Shown: positions 1 through 7,310 of the stretch, one piece after another
How the letters are laid out: the number at the start of each line of letters is the position of its first letter
How positions within the stretch are numbered: position 1 is the first letter of the stretch
NCBI GenBank assembly: GCA_009885665.1
Contig: VFKI01000158.1
Location: 1 to 28,522, forward strand
Length of the DNA: 28,522 bases
Source of the DNA: Gammaproteobacteria bacterium
GTDB lineage: Bacteria; Pseudomonadota; Gammaproteobacteria; DSM-16500
Reading direction: 5' to 3'
Program-made: the position numbers and the translations under genes
The notes under the pieces: model-generated
Told to the model about the DNA's origin: nothing
Databases searched by the model: none
What the model saw: the letters and a program-made list of their open reading frames with translations, nothing else

Positions 1-123
1 ATCGAGGCAAAAATGCGTTTTAAAGCGCAGTTTACATACACGTAAATGAGCATTTAAAACGCATTTTTAACGAAGAGTTATCAAAAAAGACGAAGGTGCG
101 GAATGTCGGATCCAACATTCCGC
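1..123 (-). repeat. Palindromic repeat family B, copy B1 (cut by window edge)
   Basis: Bases 1-82 are the reverse complement of 4192-4275 (copy B2), identical except for six bases at the centre. The repeat is itself a long imperfect palindrome: arm AAAAATGCG.. at about 10-36, a 6-base loop (ATACAC), and the returning arm up to about 69. Similarity to B2 continues to about base 107 through GGAATGTCGG. A smaller hairpin (98-106 pairing with 115-123, GCGGAATGT/ACATTCCGC) follows. The left end lies outside the window. It sits directly upstream of pilA. Confidence 0.85.
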
Positions 124-174
124 GCCGCTGAACACAGCGTATTTCATACATCTATTTTTTTCAGGAGCATGACT

Positions 175-591
175 ATGCCTACCCATATTACACGCCCCAC
201 CACTTCAACCGGTTTTTCTTTAATCGAACTGATGATCGTCATTGCCATTATTGGCATTTTGTCTGTCATCGCCATTCCTTCCTATCAAAACTATACAAAA
301 CGCGCGCGCTTTGCTGAAGTCATTGCTGCCAGCGCACCCTACAAAACAGCCGTGTCACTGGCACTACAACAAGGCTTGCCATTGACCGAACTGAACAATG
401 GCGAACATGGCATCCCCGCCTCACCCACTGCCAGTAAAAACCTTGCTAACCTCACGGTAAGCAATGGCATTATCACTGCCACTGCAACAGAAATCGCAGA
501 CAACGCAAGCTATATTCTCACACCCAACGCAAATGGCAGCATATGGTCAGTCAGCGGCAGCTGCCTTGAAAGCCAATTATGCGAGAACTAA
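175..591 (+). CDS. pilA: Type IV major pilin (PilA-like)
   Basis: Structural subunit of a type IV pilus, exported and then cleaved and N-methylated by the prepilin peptidase encoded downstream at 3288. The product is 138 aa. A 13-residue leader ends in Gly, followed by the prepilin motif FSLIELMIVIAIIGILSVIA, with Glu at mature position 5 and a long hydrophobic helix. A cysteine pair near the C-terminus (GSCLESQLC) would close the usual D-region disulfide, here with only five residues between the cysteines. I chose the ATG at 175 because AGGAG at 163-167 is 7 nt away; the ATG at 169 is only 1 nt from it. The next gene, pilB, begins 1 nt after the stop. Having the major pilin in front of pilB-pilC-pilD is a classical gammaproteobacterial arrangement. 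Whether it is the major or a minor pilin is inferred from context. Confidence 0.9.
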   Translation: MPTHITRPTTSTGFSLIELMIVIAIIGILSVIAIPSYQNYTKRARFAEVIAASAPYKTAVSLALQQGLPLTELNNGEHGIPASPTASKNLANLTVSNGIITATATEIADNASYILTPNANGSIWSVSGSCLESQLCEN

Positions 592-592
592 C

Positions 593-2206
593 ATGCCCGA
601 CCCCACATCCGCCAACATACAATTTGCCAATTATTTACGTAAACATCTTGCACTGGCAGAAAACGTATTGCACATTGCTGAACGTAATGCCGCTGCGCAG
701 CAGCGGACATTATTACGTTGGCTCGCGCAAGAAAAAATATTGTCCGGCAACATCTTGATGCACCATTGTGCCGCCGCTTTTTCACTACCCACTTATGATT
801 TAACTCACCACCCTCCACCAACAGACATTCATTTATCCGTAGATTTCATGCAGCGTCATCAACTCATTCCACTTCATAAAAGTGACGGTCATGTACATGT
901 GGGTTGCGTTGATCCCACCGATCAAGCTTGTCTTGATGCCATTGTTTTTAATACTGGCTACAGTGTCGTGCCATACGTCATCGCCTATGATCAATGCACG
1001 CTTTACTTACAAACCCATTTCACCGCGCAACACACAACAACCTCGCGTCTACTCGAACACATTCATCGCAGTGATGAAACGCAATCGTCGCAAAACCAGA
1101 CAGACGAAGATAACGCTGCCATTTTAGCAACGCCTTTAGTGCAATTAGTCGATCACATCATCTTACAGGCGCAAACAATCGGTGCCTCCGACATTCATAT
1201 TGAACCTGCTGAACATCACTGCCGCATTCGCTATCGTCGCTTGGGCGTACTGGAAACCTTGCAAGAAATCCCCAATCGCTTGGCGCGCCGCATGATCACG
1301 CGTCTCAAAGTCATGGCTAAGCTGGATATCGCTGAGCAACGACTGCCGCAAGATGGTCGCTTTCCTTTTAAAAATATAGATATTCGCATCAGCAGCTGCC
1401 CCCTGTTCACCGGAGAAAAAATTGTATTACGCTTATTAGATACCAGCCGCACACCGCCTGAATTAAACCGTATCGGCCTTGACGCTCACCAACAAACACT
1501 ATTGCAAACCGCGCTACAACAACCACAAGGCATGATTTTAGTGACAGGCCCCACGGGCAGTGGCAAAACAACCACACTGTATGCCGCACTTAACTACCTC
1601 AATCAACCTGAAAAAAACATTACCACACTAGAGGATCCCGTTGAAATCCGCTTGAACGGCATCAATCAAATCAACATCAACCATCGTATTGGCTTAGGAT
1701 TTGCCGCTGTTTTGCGCGCTTTATTACGCCAAGATCCTGACATTATCATGATAGGAGAAATTCGCGACGCCGAAACAGCTGAAATTGCCATGCATGCCGC
1801 ACAAACCGGGCACTTGGTGTTGGCCACCCTGCACACCCCGCATGCCATCGCCACACTCACACGCTTACATGCTATGGGGATTGCGACACACTATATTACC
1901 AATAACGTTAAACTGATTATTGCGCAACGCTTAGTACGCACATTATGTCCACATTGCAAAACGCAAGGCTGCTCACAATGCGTAAATGGGTTTGCGGCTC
2001 GCACCGCTCTCTATGAAATATTACCCTTAACCGAAAAATTTATTAGCTCACTGACGGCCACACAGACTTTTCCATCGCAGCAACACTTACAAAAAACCGC
2101 AGAAACAGAAGGATTTGTGTGCTTACAGCAAGCGGGACAAAAAAAAGTCGCTGAAGGGGTGACGACCGCAGATGAACTGACACGCATACTTGGCGTAAAC
2201 ACATGA
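593..2206 (+). CDS. pilB: Type IV pilus assembly ATPase PilB
   Basis: Cytoplasmic hexameric ATPase that powers pilus extension. It is 537 aa. An N-terminal GspE/PilB-type domain covers roughly residues 1-160, and the ATPase core begins near residue 190. Visible motifs are Walker A GPTGSGKT at 319-326, an Asp box (TTLEDPVEI), Walker B with DPDIIMIGEIRDAE from residue 381, a His box (GHLVLATLHT), and a zinc knuckle starting at Cys452 (CPHC..GCSQC). The start at 593 is the first in-frame ATG after the pilA stop; an in-frame extension back to 464 would overlap pilA and carries no family similarity. The Shine-Dalgarno is poor (GAGAAC overlapping the pilA end), suggesting translational coupling. 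The stop overlaps the pilC start as ATGA. Confidence 0.96.
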   Translation: MPDPTSANIQFANYLRKHLALAENVLHIAERNAAAQQRTLLRWLAQEKILSGNILMHHCAAAFSLPTYDLTHHPPPTDIHLSVDFMQRHQLIPLHKSDGHVHVGCVDPTDQACLDAIVFNTGYSVVPYVIAYDQCTLYLQTHFTAQHTTTSRLLEHIHRSDETQSSQNQTDEDNAAILATPLVQLVDHIILQAQTIGASDIHIEPAEHHCRIRYRRLGVLETLQEIPNRLARRMITRLKVMAKLDIAEQRLPQDGRFPFKNIDIRISSCPLFTGEKIVLRLLDTSRTPPELNRIGLDAHQQTLLQTALQQPQGMILVTGPTGSGKTTTLYAALNYLNQPEKNITTLEDPVEIRLNGINQININHRIGLGFAAVLRALLRQDPDIIMIGEIRDAETAEIAMHAAQTGHLVLATLHTPHAIATLTRLHAMGIATHYITNNVKLIIAQRLVRTLCPHCKTQGCSQCVNGFAARTALYEILPLTEKFISSLTATQTFPSQQHLQKTAETEGFVCLQQAGQKKVAEGVTTADELTRILGVNT

Positions 2207-3288
2207 AAAAATCCCATTTTGCTTTTTTTATTCCGCATTTTTTTTCACGCCAGCACACGCTCAATGCCGCCACTTTACGTTTATTTTTTCAGCAACTCGC
2301 CACGCTGATACACGCCAATTTACCCTTGCGCGACGCTTTGCACCTCATCAGCCTCAATACCGACCAACGCAGCCTCACGCACATCAGCCTTGCATTAAAA
2401 ACCCACATCACCGCTGGCAACAGCTTCACGGCCAGTTTACGCCAATTTCCACACGTATTTGACCGCATGACATGCCAATTAATTGAAGCCGGCGAAAAAA
2501 CGGGCACACTCGACATTTTATTACGACGCATTGCCATGCATCATGAAGCGCGCACGCGCCAAAAAAAACGCCTCATCCAAGCCTTATTTTACCCCACCAT
2601 CACACTCATCATCGCCACAAGTATTACGCTTATCATGCTCATTTTCATCACACCGCGTTTTGCCGAATTATTTCTCGCCATGCATGCTGAGCTACCTGCT
2701 TTTACGCGTTTCATCATTGCCGCCGGCGCCAGCTTACGCCAGTATTTTTTGATCGCCAGCCTCAGCATCCTATTATTAATTGCGTTGCTATTACGCTTTC
2801 GTCATACCAAACGCTTGCGCGCGCTATTAGACAATTTTTACTTACATTGTCCTATTTATGGCAGCATGCTACGCCACATTATTCTCGCGCGCTTCACGCG
2901 CACGCTTGCCACCGTATTTGCAGCCGGCATCCCCCTGACTGAAGCGCTGGCATTACTGGCGCCCACTTGTGGCAACCTACGCTACACCGCCGCCATCTAC
3001 ACTTTGCAACATCACCTCAATATCGGCCGTCAACTACACCAAGCGATGCAACAAAACCCGCTCTTCCCCGCCTTTATGTGCCACATGGTGCAAGCGGGCG
3101 AAGCCTCTGGCACACTAGAAACCATGCTGATAACGTGCGCAGAAAATGAGGAATTAACGGTTGACCATTTTATCAGCCTCATGAGCCAATTGCTGGAACC
3201 CTTGATTATGCTTATATTAGGTGTTTTAATCGGTGGACTCGTTATCGCCATGTATTTGCCAATTTTTCGTTTAGGGAATGTCGTCTAA
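2203..3288 (+). CDS. pilC: Type IV pilus inner-membrane platform protein PilC
   Basis: Inner-membrane platform of the pilus machine, which couples the PilB motor to pilin insertion. It is 361 aa, a little shorter than many PilC/GspF proteins of about 400 aa. Two T2SSF repeats are visible: the first at about residues 20-145 (LRLFFQQLATLIHANLPL..LIEAGEKTGTL) and the second at about 225-345 (ARFTRTLATVFAAGIPL..MVQAGEASGTLETML). The transmembrane helices lie near 125-150, 175-200 and 330-355. The start ATG is embedded in the pilB stop (ATGA), and the stop TAA shares a base with the pilD start (TAATG), so the three genes are almost certainly one transcript. Confidence 0.95.
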   Translation: MKKSHFAFFIPHFFSRQHTLNAATLRLFFQQLATLIHANLPLRDALHLISLNTDQRSLTHISLALKTHITAGNSFTASLRQFPHVFDRMTCQLIEAGEKTGTLDILLRRIAMHHEARTRQKKRLIQALFYPTITLIIATSITLIMLIFITPRFAELFLAMHAELPAFTRFIIAAGASLRQYFLIASLSILLLIALLLRFRHTKRLRALLDNFYLHCPIYGSMLRHIILARFTRTLATVFAAGIPLTEALALLAPTCGNLRYTAAIYTLQHHLNIGRQLHQAMQQNPLFPAFMCHMVQAGEASGTLETMLITCAENEELTVDHFISLMSQLLEPLIMLILGVLIGGLVIAMYLPIFRLGNVV

Positions 3289-4160
3289 TGGACATGCTGC
3301 ACACCATGGCAACAGATCGTTTTTTGCTATTATTAGCAGTGGCGTTATTGAGCCTAATGGGCGGCAGTTTTTTAAATGTTGTCATTTGGCGCCTACCGCT
3401 CATGATGGAAAACGATTGGCATACCGAATGTCGCGACTATCTTGGCTTAAAATCCGCTGAAACTGACAGTACATTTTTCAACCTCTGGTGGCCATTTTCA
3501 CATTGCCCCACTTGCAAACACAGCCTCAAACCTTGGCACAATGTGCCACTGATCAGCTATCTCATCCTGCGTGGCCGCTGTGCGTTTTGTCGCGCGCCGA
3601 TTTCACCCCGCTACCCATTGGTAGAATTAATTTGTTGCCTGATGTCTGTCGCTGTGACTGTGCATTTTGGCTGGCACTGGCAGACCGCATTGGCCATTGC
3701 CTTTACCTGGATTATCATTGCCCTAACATTTATCGATCTCGACCATCAATTATTACCCGATGAACTCACCTTACTACTGGTTTGGCTGGGCTTATTTGCC
3801 AGCTTATTCAATGTCTTTATCGATGCGCCAACCGCCATCATCGGCGCCATGGCAGGCTACCTCACATTTGCCATTATTCAAGGGCTATTTAAGTTGGCCA
3901 CGGGCAAAATTGGCATGGGTCAAGGTGATTTTAAATTTTTAGCCGGCTTGGGGGCATTATTGGGTTGGCAACAATTGCCCATTATCATTTTACTGGCGGC
4001 CATCGCTGGGTTAATATTTGGTATCAGCCAAATGATTCTTCACCGCCGCAGCACAAGCATACCCTTACCGTTTGGGCCATGGCTGGCAATGGCGGGTTGG
4101 ATCTGTTTACTCTATGGTTCAACGCTGCAGCGTCTGATGCTATATTATTTATTTCGGTGA
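3288..4160 (+). CDS. pilD: Prepilin leader peptidase / N-methyltransferase PilD
   Basis: Integral membrane aspartic protease that removes the prepilin leader and methylates the new N-terminus. In Legionella the same enzyme also serves type II secretion. It is 290 aa. The cytoplasmic domain has the zinc-binding cysteines CPTC (Cys73, Cys76) and CAFC (Cys98, Cys101). The catalytic aspartates are Asp150 in the FIDLDHQLLPDE segment and Asp214 in GMGQGD. About seven to eight hydrophobic helices are seen. The start overlaps the pilC stop. The stop at 4158-4160 is followed one base later by repeat B2, so the operon probably ends here; there is no T-tract terminator. Confidence 0.96.
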   Translation: MDMLHTMATDRFLLLLAVALLSLMGGSFLNVVIWRLPLMMENDWHTECRDYLGLKSAETDSTFFNLWWPFSHCPTCKHSLKPWHNVPLISYLILRGRCAFCRAPISPRYPLVELICCLMSVAVTVHFGWHWQTALAIAFTWIIIALTFIDLDHQLLPDELTLLLVWLGLFASLFNVFIDAPTAIIGAMAGYLTFAIIQGLFKLATGKIGMGQGDFKFLAGLGALLGWQQLPIIILLAAIAGLIFGISQMILHRRSTSIPLPFGPWLAMAGWICLLYGSTLQRLMLYYLFR

Positions 4161-4161
4161 C

Positions 4162-4313
4162 GTATCCCGACATTCCAAGGATCCGTCTTTCTTGATAACT
4201 CTTCGTTAAAAATGCGTTTTAAATGCTCATTTACTTACGTGTAAACTGCGCTTTAAAACGCATTTTTGCCTCGATTTATACAAAAAATACAGATCCTTGG
4301 AATGCCGGGTATC
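4162..4313 (+). repeat. Palindromic repeat family B, copy B2
   Basis: The ends are GTATCCCGACATTCC.. (from 4162) and ..GGAATGCCGGGTATC (to 4313), a terminal inverted repeat of about 20 bp. Inside is a long hairpin: arm 4208-4234, loop TTACGT at 4235-4240, arm 4241-4267. Sixteen outer and five inner pairs are separated by a 6-nt internal mismatch. Bases 4192-4275 match copy B1 in inverted orientation apart from the 6-nt centre. At 4309-4323 the right end merges into a 15-base match to a family A terminus (GTATCTACTATAAAA), which suggests nested insertion or recombination. It lies between pilD and coaE. Confidence 0.85.
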
Positions 4314-4377
4314 TACTATAAAATCGACGTTCCGCACCGCTGAATCGTTACTTTATTTCATTCATAAGGATATAAGT

Positions 4378-4983
4378 ATGTTCACAGTCGCACTCACTGG
4401 CGGCATTGGCAGCGGTAAATCAACCGTCGCAAACCTATTTGCACATCTTGGCGCTACCGTGATCGACATGGATGTTCTGGCGCGTGAACTCACCGCGCCC
4501 GACAGCCATTTATTAGAGGTCATTGCCAGCCACTTCGGCAGCAGCATCAAACAAGTTGATGGCAGCTTGAATCGTGCCGCTTTGCGTGACATCATTTTTT
4601 CCGATTCAGATGCGCGTCTTTGGTTAGAGCAGTTGCTTCACCCTGCCATACGCACCGCCATGCATAAAGCCATTGCCGAATGCTTGACACCCTACTGCAT
4701 TGCGGTCATTCCACTTTTAGCAGAAACAGAGCGCGACGCAACCATTCAGCGCGTGCTGGTGGTGGATACGACGCCAGAATTACAAAAAGCCCGCACCATA
4801 ACGCGGGATCATTTAAATGCCGAGCAAATGACCGCCATGTTACGCGCCCAGAGCAGCCGCGAAGCACGGCTGAAACTCGCAAATGATGTGATTATGAATG
4901 TCGGTGACAAAGAAGCTTTAGTCGAGCAGGTCAAAAAATTACATGAGACTTATTTGAAGCTAGCAAAGGGTGGCGCTAAATAA
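4378..4983 (+). CDS. coaE: Dephospho-CoA kinase
   Basis: Phosphorylates the ribose 3'-OH of dephospho-CoA, the last step of coenzyme A synthesis; cytosolic. It is 201 aa, the usual size. The N-terminus MFTVALTGGIGSGKST carries the P-loop (Gly8-Ser15). The following ANLFAHLGATVIDMDVLARE segment is typical of the family, as are LHPAIR and VIPLLAE further on. The ATG at 4378 is preceded by AAGGA at suitable spacing; the in-frame upstream extension lies in repeat sequence and is not used. The position after pilBCD and before zapD is the common gammaproteobacterial order. The leader shares the string TTCCGC(A/G)CCGCTGAA with the pilA leader. Confidence 0.95.
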   Translation: MFTVALTGGIGSGKSTVANLFAHLGATVIDMDVLARELTAPDSHLLEVIASHFGSSIKQVDGSLNRAALRDIIFSDSDARLWLEQLLHPAIRTAMHKAIAECLTPYCIAVIPLLAETERDATIQRVLVVDTTPELQKARTITRDHLNAEQMTAMLRAQSSREARLKLANDVIMNVGDKEALVEQVKKLHETYLKLAKGGAK

Positions 4984-4990
4984 AAATGAC

Positions 4991-5045
4991 GTATCTACTA
5001 CAAAAGATAAGGTAGAAGAACTGAAGTACGCAGCACACTGCATTG
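4991..5045 (+). repeat. Family A MITE, left-arm half copy (A1)
   Basis: It begins GTATCTACTACAAAAGATA and continues through GAAGAACTGAAGTACGCAGC to CACTGCATTG. This is nearly base-for-base the left arm of copies A2 and A8 (reverse-complemented). It stops before the central hairpin, 5 bp from the stop codon of zapD. It lies between the converging ends of coaE and zapD. No direct repeats were found at its borders. Confidence 0.8.
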
Positions 5046-5050
5046 CCGCC

Positions 5051-5824
5051 TCATGCCGTACAATACGACAACCAAAAAGGGACATTCTGCTGAAACTGAC
5101 TTGGCCGCGCATTGACACTCGGTGAATAGAAACGGATACTCAGAAAATGTCGCGACAAACTAATTTCAGGATAGACGTCAGCATTCACCGGTAAACCAAC
5201 GCGTATCAAACGCAAGTTAGTCTGTGGATTTAATAATTCTTGATGGAAACCATTACTTGCTTGCTTGGTTTGTGAGCGAGATTCTTCCCGCACCAATTTT
5301 AAAATTAATTTCACGGCTAAACGCACTAAATCAAATTCTGCCAGCCAATGGCGCACCGTAGCTTCACGCACCGTCTCAGTTTGATTCAACCAATACGCAT
5401 ATACTGGAATATCAAAGCTGCACCCACCCCCCGGCGTCGATAAATGTAGCCGCAGACTATTCAGCATTTCAACCTGCCGCAGCGGCTGGCCAATTTTACT
5501 GCTGCTATTAATGAATTGTTCGCTCAAATTTTGGAGCTGTTGCAACAATTGATCCAATTTAGGTAAATCCACTTCAGGCTTACGCTCTAACCGCGACAAG
5601 ATTTGTATTTGATGCCCGAGTTCTTTGGCGAGCTTAGCCTTAAGATCAGGCCGCTCGAGCAATTGCAAAATGTTGATAATGGTCACCACAATTGCCCGCG
5701 TTCCCTGATCTGAGGTGTCTTGAATTTGGTGATCTGCTTGAGCAAACAATTGCTCCAGCCGCAGGCATACCCGAATTAATTCATTCAGCGGCTGCTCATA
5801 GATGATGTGGTTTGCAATATCCAT
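5051..5824 (-). CDS. zapD: Cell division protein ZapD
   Basis: Cytoplasmic FtsZ-binding protein that cross-links FtsZ filaments at the division ring. It is 257 aa, the normal length. The N-terminus (IIYEQPLNELIRVCLRLEQLF), the central LNSLRLHLSTPGGGCSFDIP region and the C-terminal FWLSYC match the ZapD/YacF family. It is strongly helical in its first half. It sits next to coaE as in many gammaproteobacteria, but on the opposite strand here. Its start codon is only 23 bp from repeat A2, so any promoter must lie in or beyond that repeat. Family A sequence abuts both ends of the gene. Confidence 0.93.
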   Translation of the reverse strand: MDIANHIIYEQPLNELIRVCLRLEQLFAQADHQIQDTSDQGTRAIVVTIINILQLLERPDLKAKLAKELGHQIQILSRLERKPEVDLPKLDQLLQQLQNLSEQFINSSSKIGQPLRQVEMLNSLRLHLSTPGGGCSFDIPVYAYWLNQTETVREATVRHWLAEFDLVRLAVKLILKLVREESRSQTKQASNGFHQELLNPQTNLRLIRVGLPVNADVYPEISLSRHFLSIRFYSPSVNARPSQFQQNVPFWLSYCTA

Positions 5825-5847
5825 AACGATCTCATCGCGAAAAGTTA

Positions 5848-5937
5848 GTATCTATTACAAAAGATAGGGTAGAAGAACTGAAGCACGCAGCACACTGCCC
5901 CATCGCCAACATTTACCCTGCTTTATGTAGGGGATAC
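5848..5937 (+). mobile_element. Family A MITE, internally deleted copy with exact 8-bp target duplication (A2)
   Basis: A 90-bp element with GTATCTATTAC.. at the left and ..TAGGGGATAC at the right. The left arm (5848-5898) and right arm (5899-5937) match the outer parts of copies A7 and A8; the central GTCAGAGGGGG hairpin is missing. It is bordered by the direct repeat AAAAGTTA at 5840-5847 and 5938-5945. That exact 8-bp duplication shows that insertion occurred as a defined unit. It lies in the leader of zapD. Confidence 0.88.
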
Positions 5938-5980
5938 AAAAGTTATTTGATAATAACACGATTTATTAGCTTAGCTACAT

Positions 5981-6265
5981 TTATTCCTGTAATCGCAGCT
6001 TGCGCTTTAACCACAGACAACGCACAATCCCCATGGCGCTGATCAGCAGCCAAGCAATCTCAATGACCACCGATGACAAGTTCCAATGGAAAAATAACGA
6101 AAATAGAATCAGCCATGCCCCGGCGAAATTCATGAGCTGATAGGACAAAGCATGGGACGATAACCGTCCAGCACTCAGTAAAAAATACGCCCATAATAAT
6201 ATCCCAACGCCAACCAAGCCGACGCTGTCTGAATGACTTACAAGTAAATGATATAAATTATACAT
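5981..6265 (-). CDS. Small CBU_0592-like membrane protein
   Basis: Function unknown. A 94-aa protein with three to four hydrophobic segments (about residues 15-32, 42-62 and 66-84) and a basic C-terminus (LKRKLRLQE). The pattern GVGILLWAYFLLSAGRL..ALSYQLMNFAGAW resembles the small membrane family named after Coxiella CBU_0592, which is the basis of the call. The start ATG at 6265 lies inside the end of dusA (8-nt overlap), so it is probably co-transcribed and translationally coupled with dusA. The overlap alone does not show a functional link. Confidence 0.75.
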   Translation of the reverse strand: MYNLYHLLVSHSDSVGLVGVGILLWAYFLLSAGRLSSHALSYQLMNFAGAWLILFSLFFHWNLSSVVIEIAWLLISAMGIVRCLWLKRKLRLQE

Positions 6266-7202
6266 ATTGCATTGCCCCTATTATGACTTCAATTCCCGCA
6301 CCGGCTCGATGCCCGTGCTCACTTATATGCCGCCGCCACCGCCTGCTACCCGGCAAGCCTTGAAACAATCCCAGCAAATGCCGACTCATGGCGGATAAAC
6401 GTATGCCTGCCGCCAGCATGGCCTCAATATACGGTAAAAAGCTTATTAATACCGCATGTCGAGTAAGCTCGCGTGCATCAGTAAACAATTCTGCTTCAAT
6501 TTCCGCTAAAATCCATGGATTATGATAAGCTTCACGCCCTAACATCACACCATCCACCTGTTGCAAATGCGTGCGCACCTCCGCCACAGTCCGAATACCC
6601 CCATTGATGATAAAGGTGAGTTGCGGAAAATCCTGCTTCAACTGATAAACACGCGCATAATCCAATGGCGGCACATCCCGATTCTGCTTAGGACTCAAAC
6701 CCTGCAACCAAGCTTTACGCGCATGCACGATAAACGTATCACAACCGCCACGTTGCACTGTCGTGATAAAGTCAACGAGCGCGGCGTATGAATCTAGTTC
6801 ATCCACGCCTAAGCGACACTTGACCGTCACCGGCACATCAACAGCTGCGCGCATGGCGGCCACACAATCCGCAACTAACTGCGGCTCTTGCATCAAACAC
6901 GCACCAAATCGGCCACGACTCACGCGCGGACTCGGACAGCCGACATTAAGATTGATTTCTTGATAGCCTGCCGCCGCACCCAAACGCGCCGCTGCCGCCA
7001 GTTGTTGCGGCTCGCTGCCACCGAGCTGTAGTGCCAGCGGTTGTTCACTCGGGTCAAACGCCAACAAAGCGGCGGCATCACCATGCAAAAGTGCCGCAGC
7101 CGTCACCATTTCGGTATACAGCTTGGCATGCGGCGAAATCAACCGTAAAAAATACCGCTCGTGGCGATCAGTCCAAGCCATCATGGGTGCAACAGAGAAC
7201 AT
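6258..7202 (-). CDS. dusA: tRNA-dihydrouridine synthase A
   Basis: FMN-dependent, NADPH-using enzyme that reduces uridines 20/20a in the tRNA D-loop. It is 314 aa. The N-terminus FSVAPMMAWTDRHERYFLRL is the DusA signature. NLNVGCPSPRV holds the catalytic Cys89. Also visible are VTVKCRLGVD, FIVHARKAWLQGLSPKQNR and the flavin-binding FIINGGI and GVMLGREAYHNPW. The ATG at 7202 fits the family N-terminus; a TTG at 7220 is possible but would add six residues unlike the family. The Shine-Dalgarno is weak. A good promoter lies upstream (7256-7283). The last codons overlap the CBU_0592-like gene. Confidence 0.95.
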   Translation of the reverse strand: MFSVAPMMAWTDRHERYFLRLISPHAKLYTEMVTAAALLHGDAAALLAFDPSEQPLALQLGGSEPQQLAAAARLGAAAGYQEINLNVGCPSPRVSRGRFGACLMQEPQLVADCVAAMRAAVDVPVTVKCRLGVDELDSYAALVDFITTVQRGGCDTFIVHARKAWLQGLSPKQNRDVPPLDYARVYQLKQDFPQLTFIINGGIRTVAEVRTHLQQVDGVMLGREAYHNPWILAEIEAELFTDARELTRHAVLISFLPYIEAMLAAGIRLSAMSRHLLGLFQGLPGSRRWRRHISEHGHRAGAGIEVIIGAMQYV

Positions 7203-7255
7203 ACAAAAAAGATACCGCAATGGAAAAAACGCGTGATGATAACATATATTTAGTC

Positions 7256-7283
7256 ATTAGACAGATGCCTAGCGCGCTGTCAA
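7256..7283 (-). promoter_or_regulatory. Probable sigma-70 promoter of dusA
   Basis: Read on the minus strand, a perfect TTGACA (7283-7278) is followed after 16 nt by TCTAAT (7261-7256; five of six match TATAAT), about 50 nt upstream of the dusA ATG. The -35 overlaps a small inverted repeat (CTGTCA at 7277-7282, TGACAG at 7294-7299). No experimental support. Confidence 0.6.
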
Positions 7284-7310
7284 AGCTTACGCATGACAGT
7301 TTCTTCCCTG

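Noticed and set aside
464..592. N-terminal extension of PilB back into pilA.
   Set aside because: It overlaps the pilin in another frame, has no ribosome site and is unlike PilB N-termini; the ATG at 593 fits.
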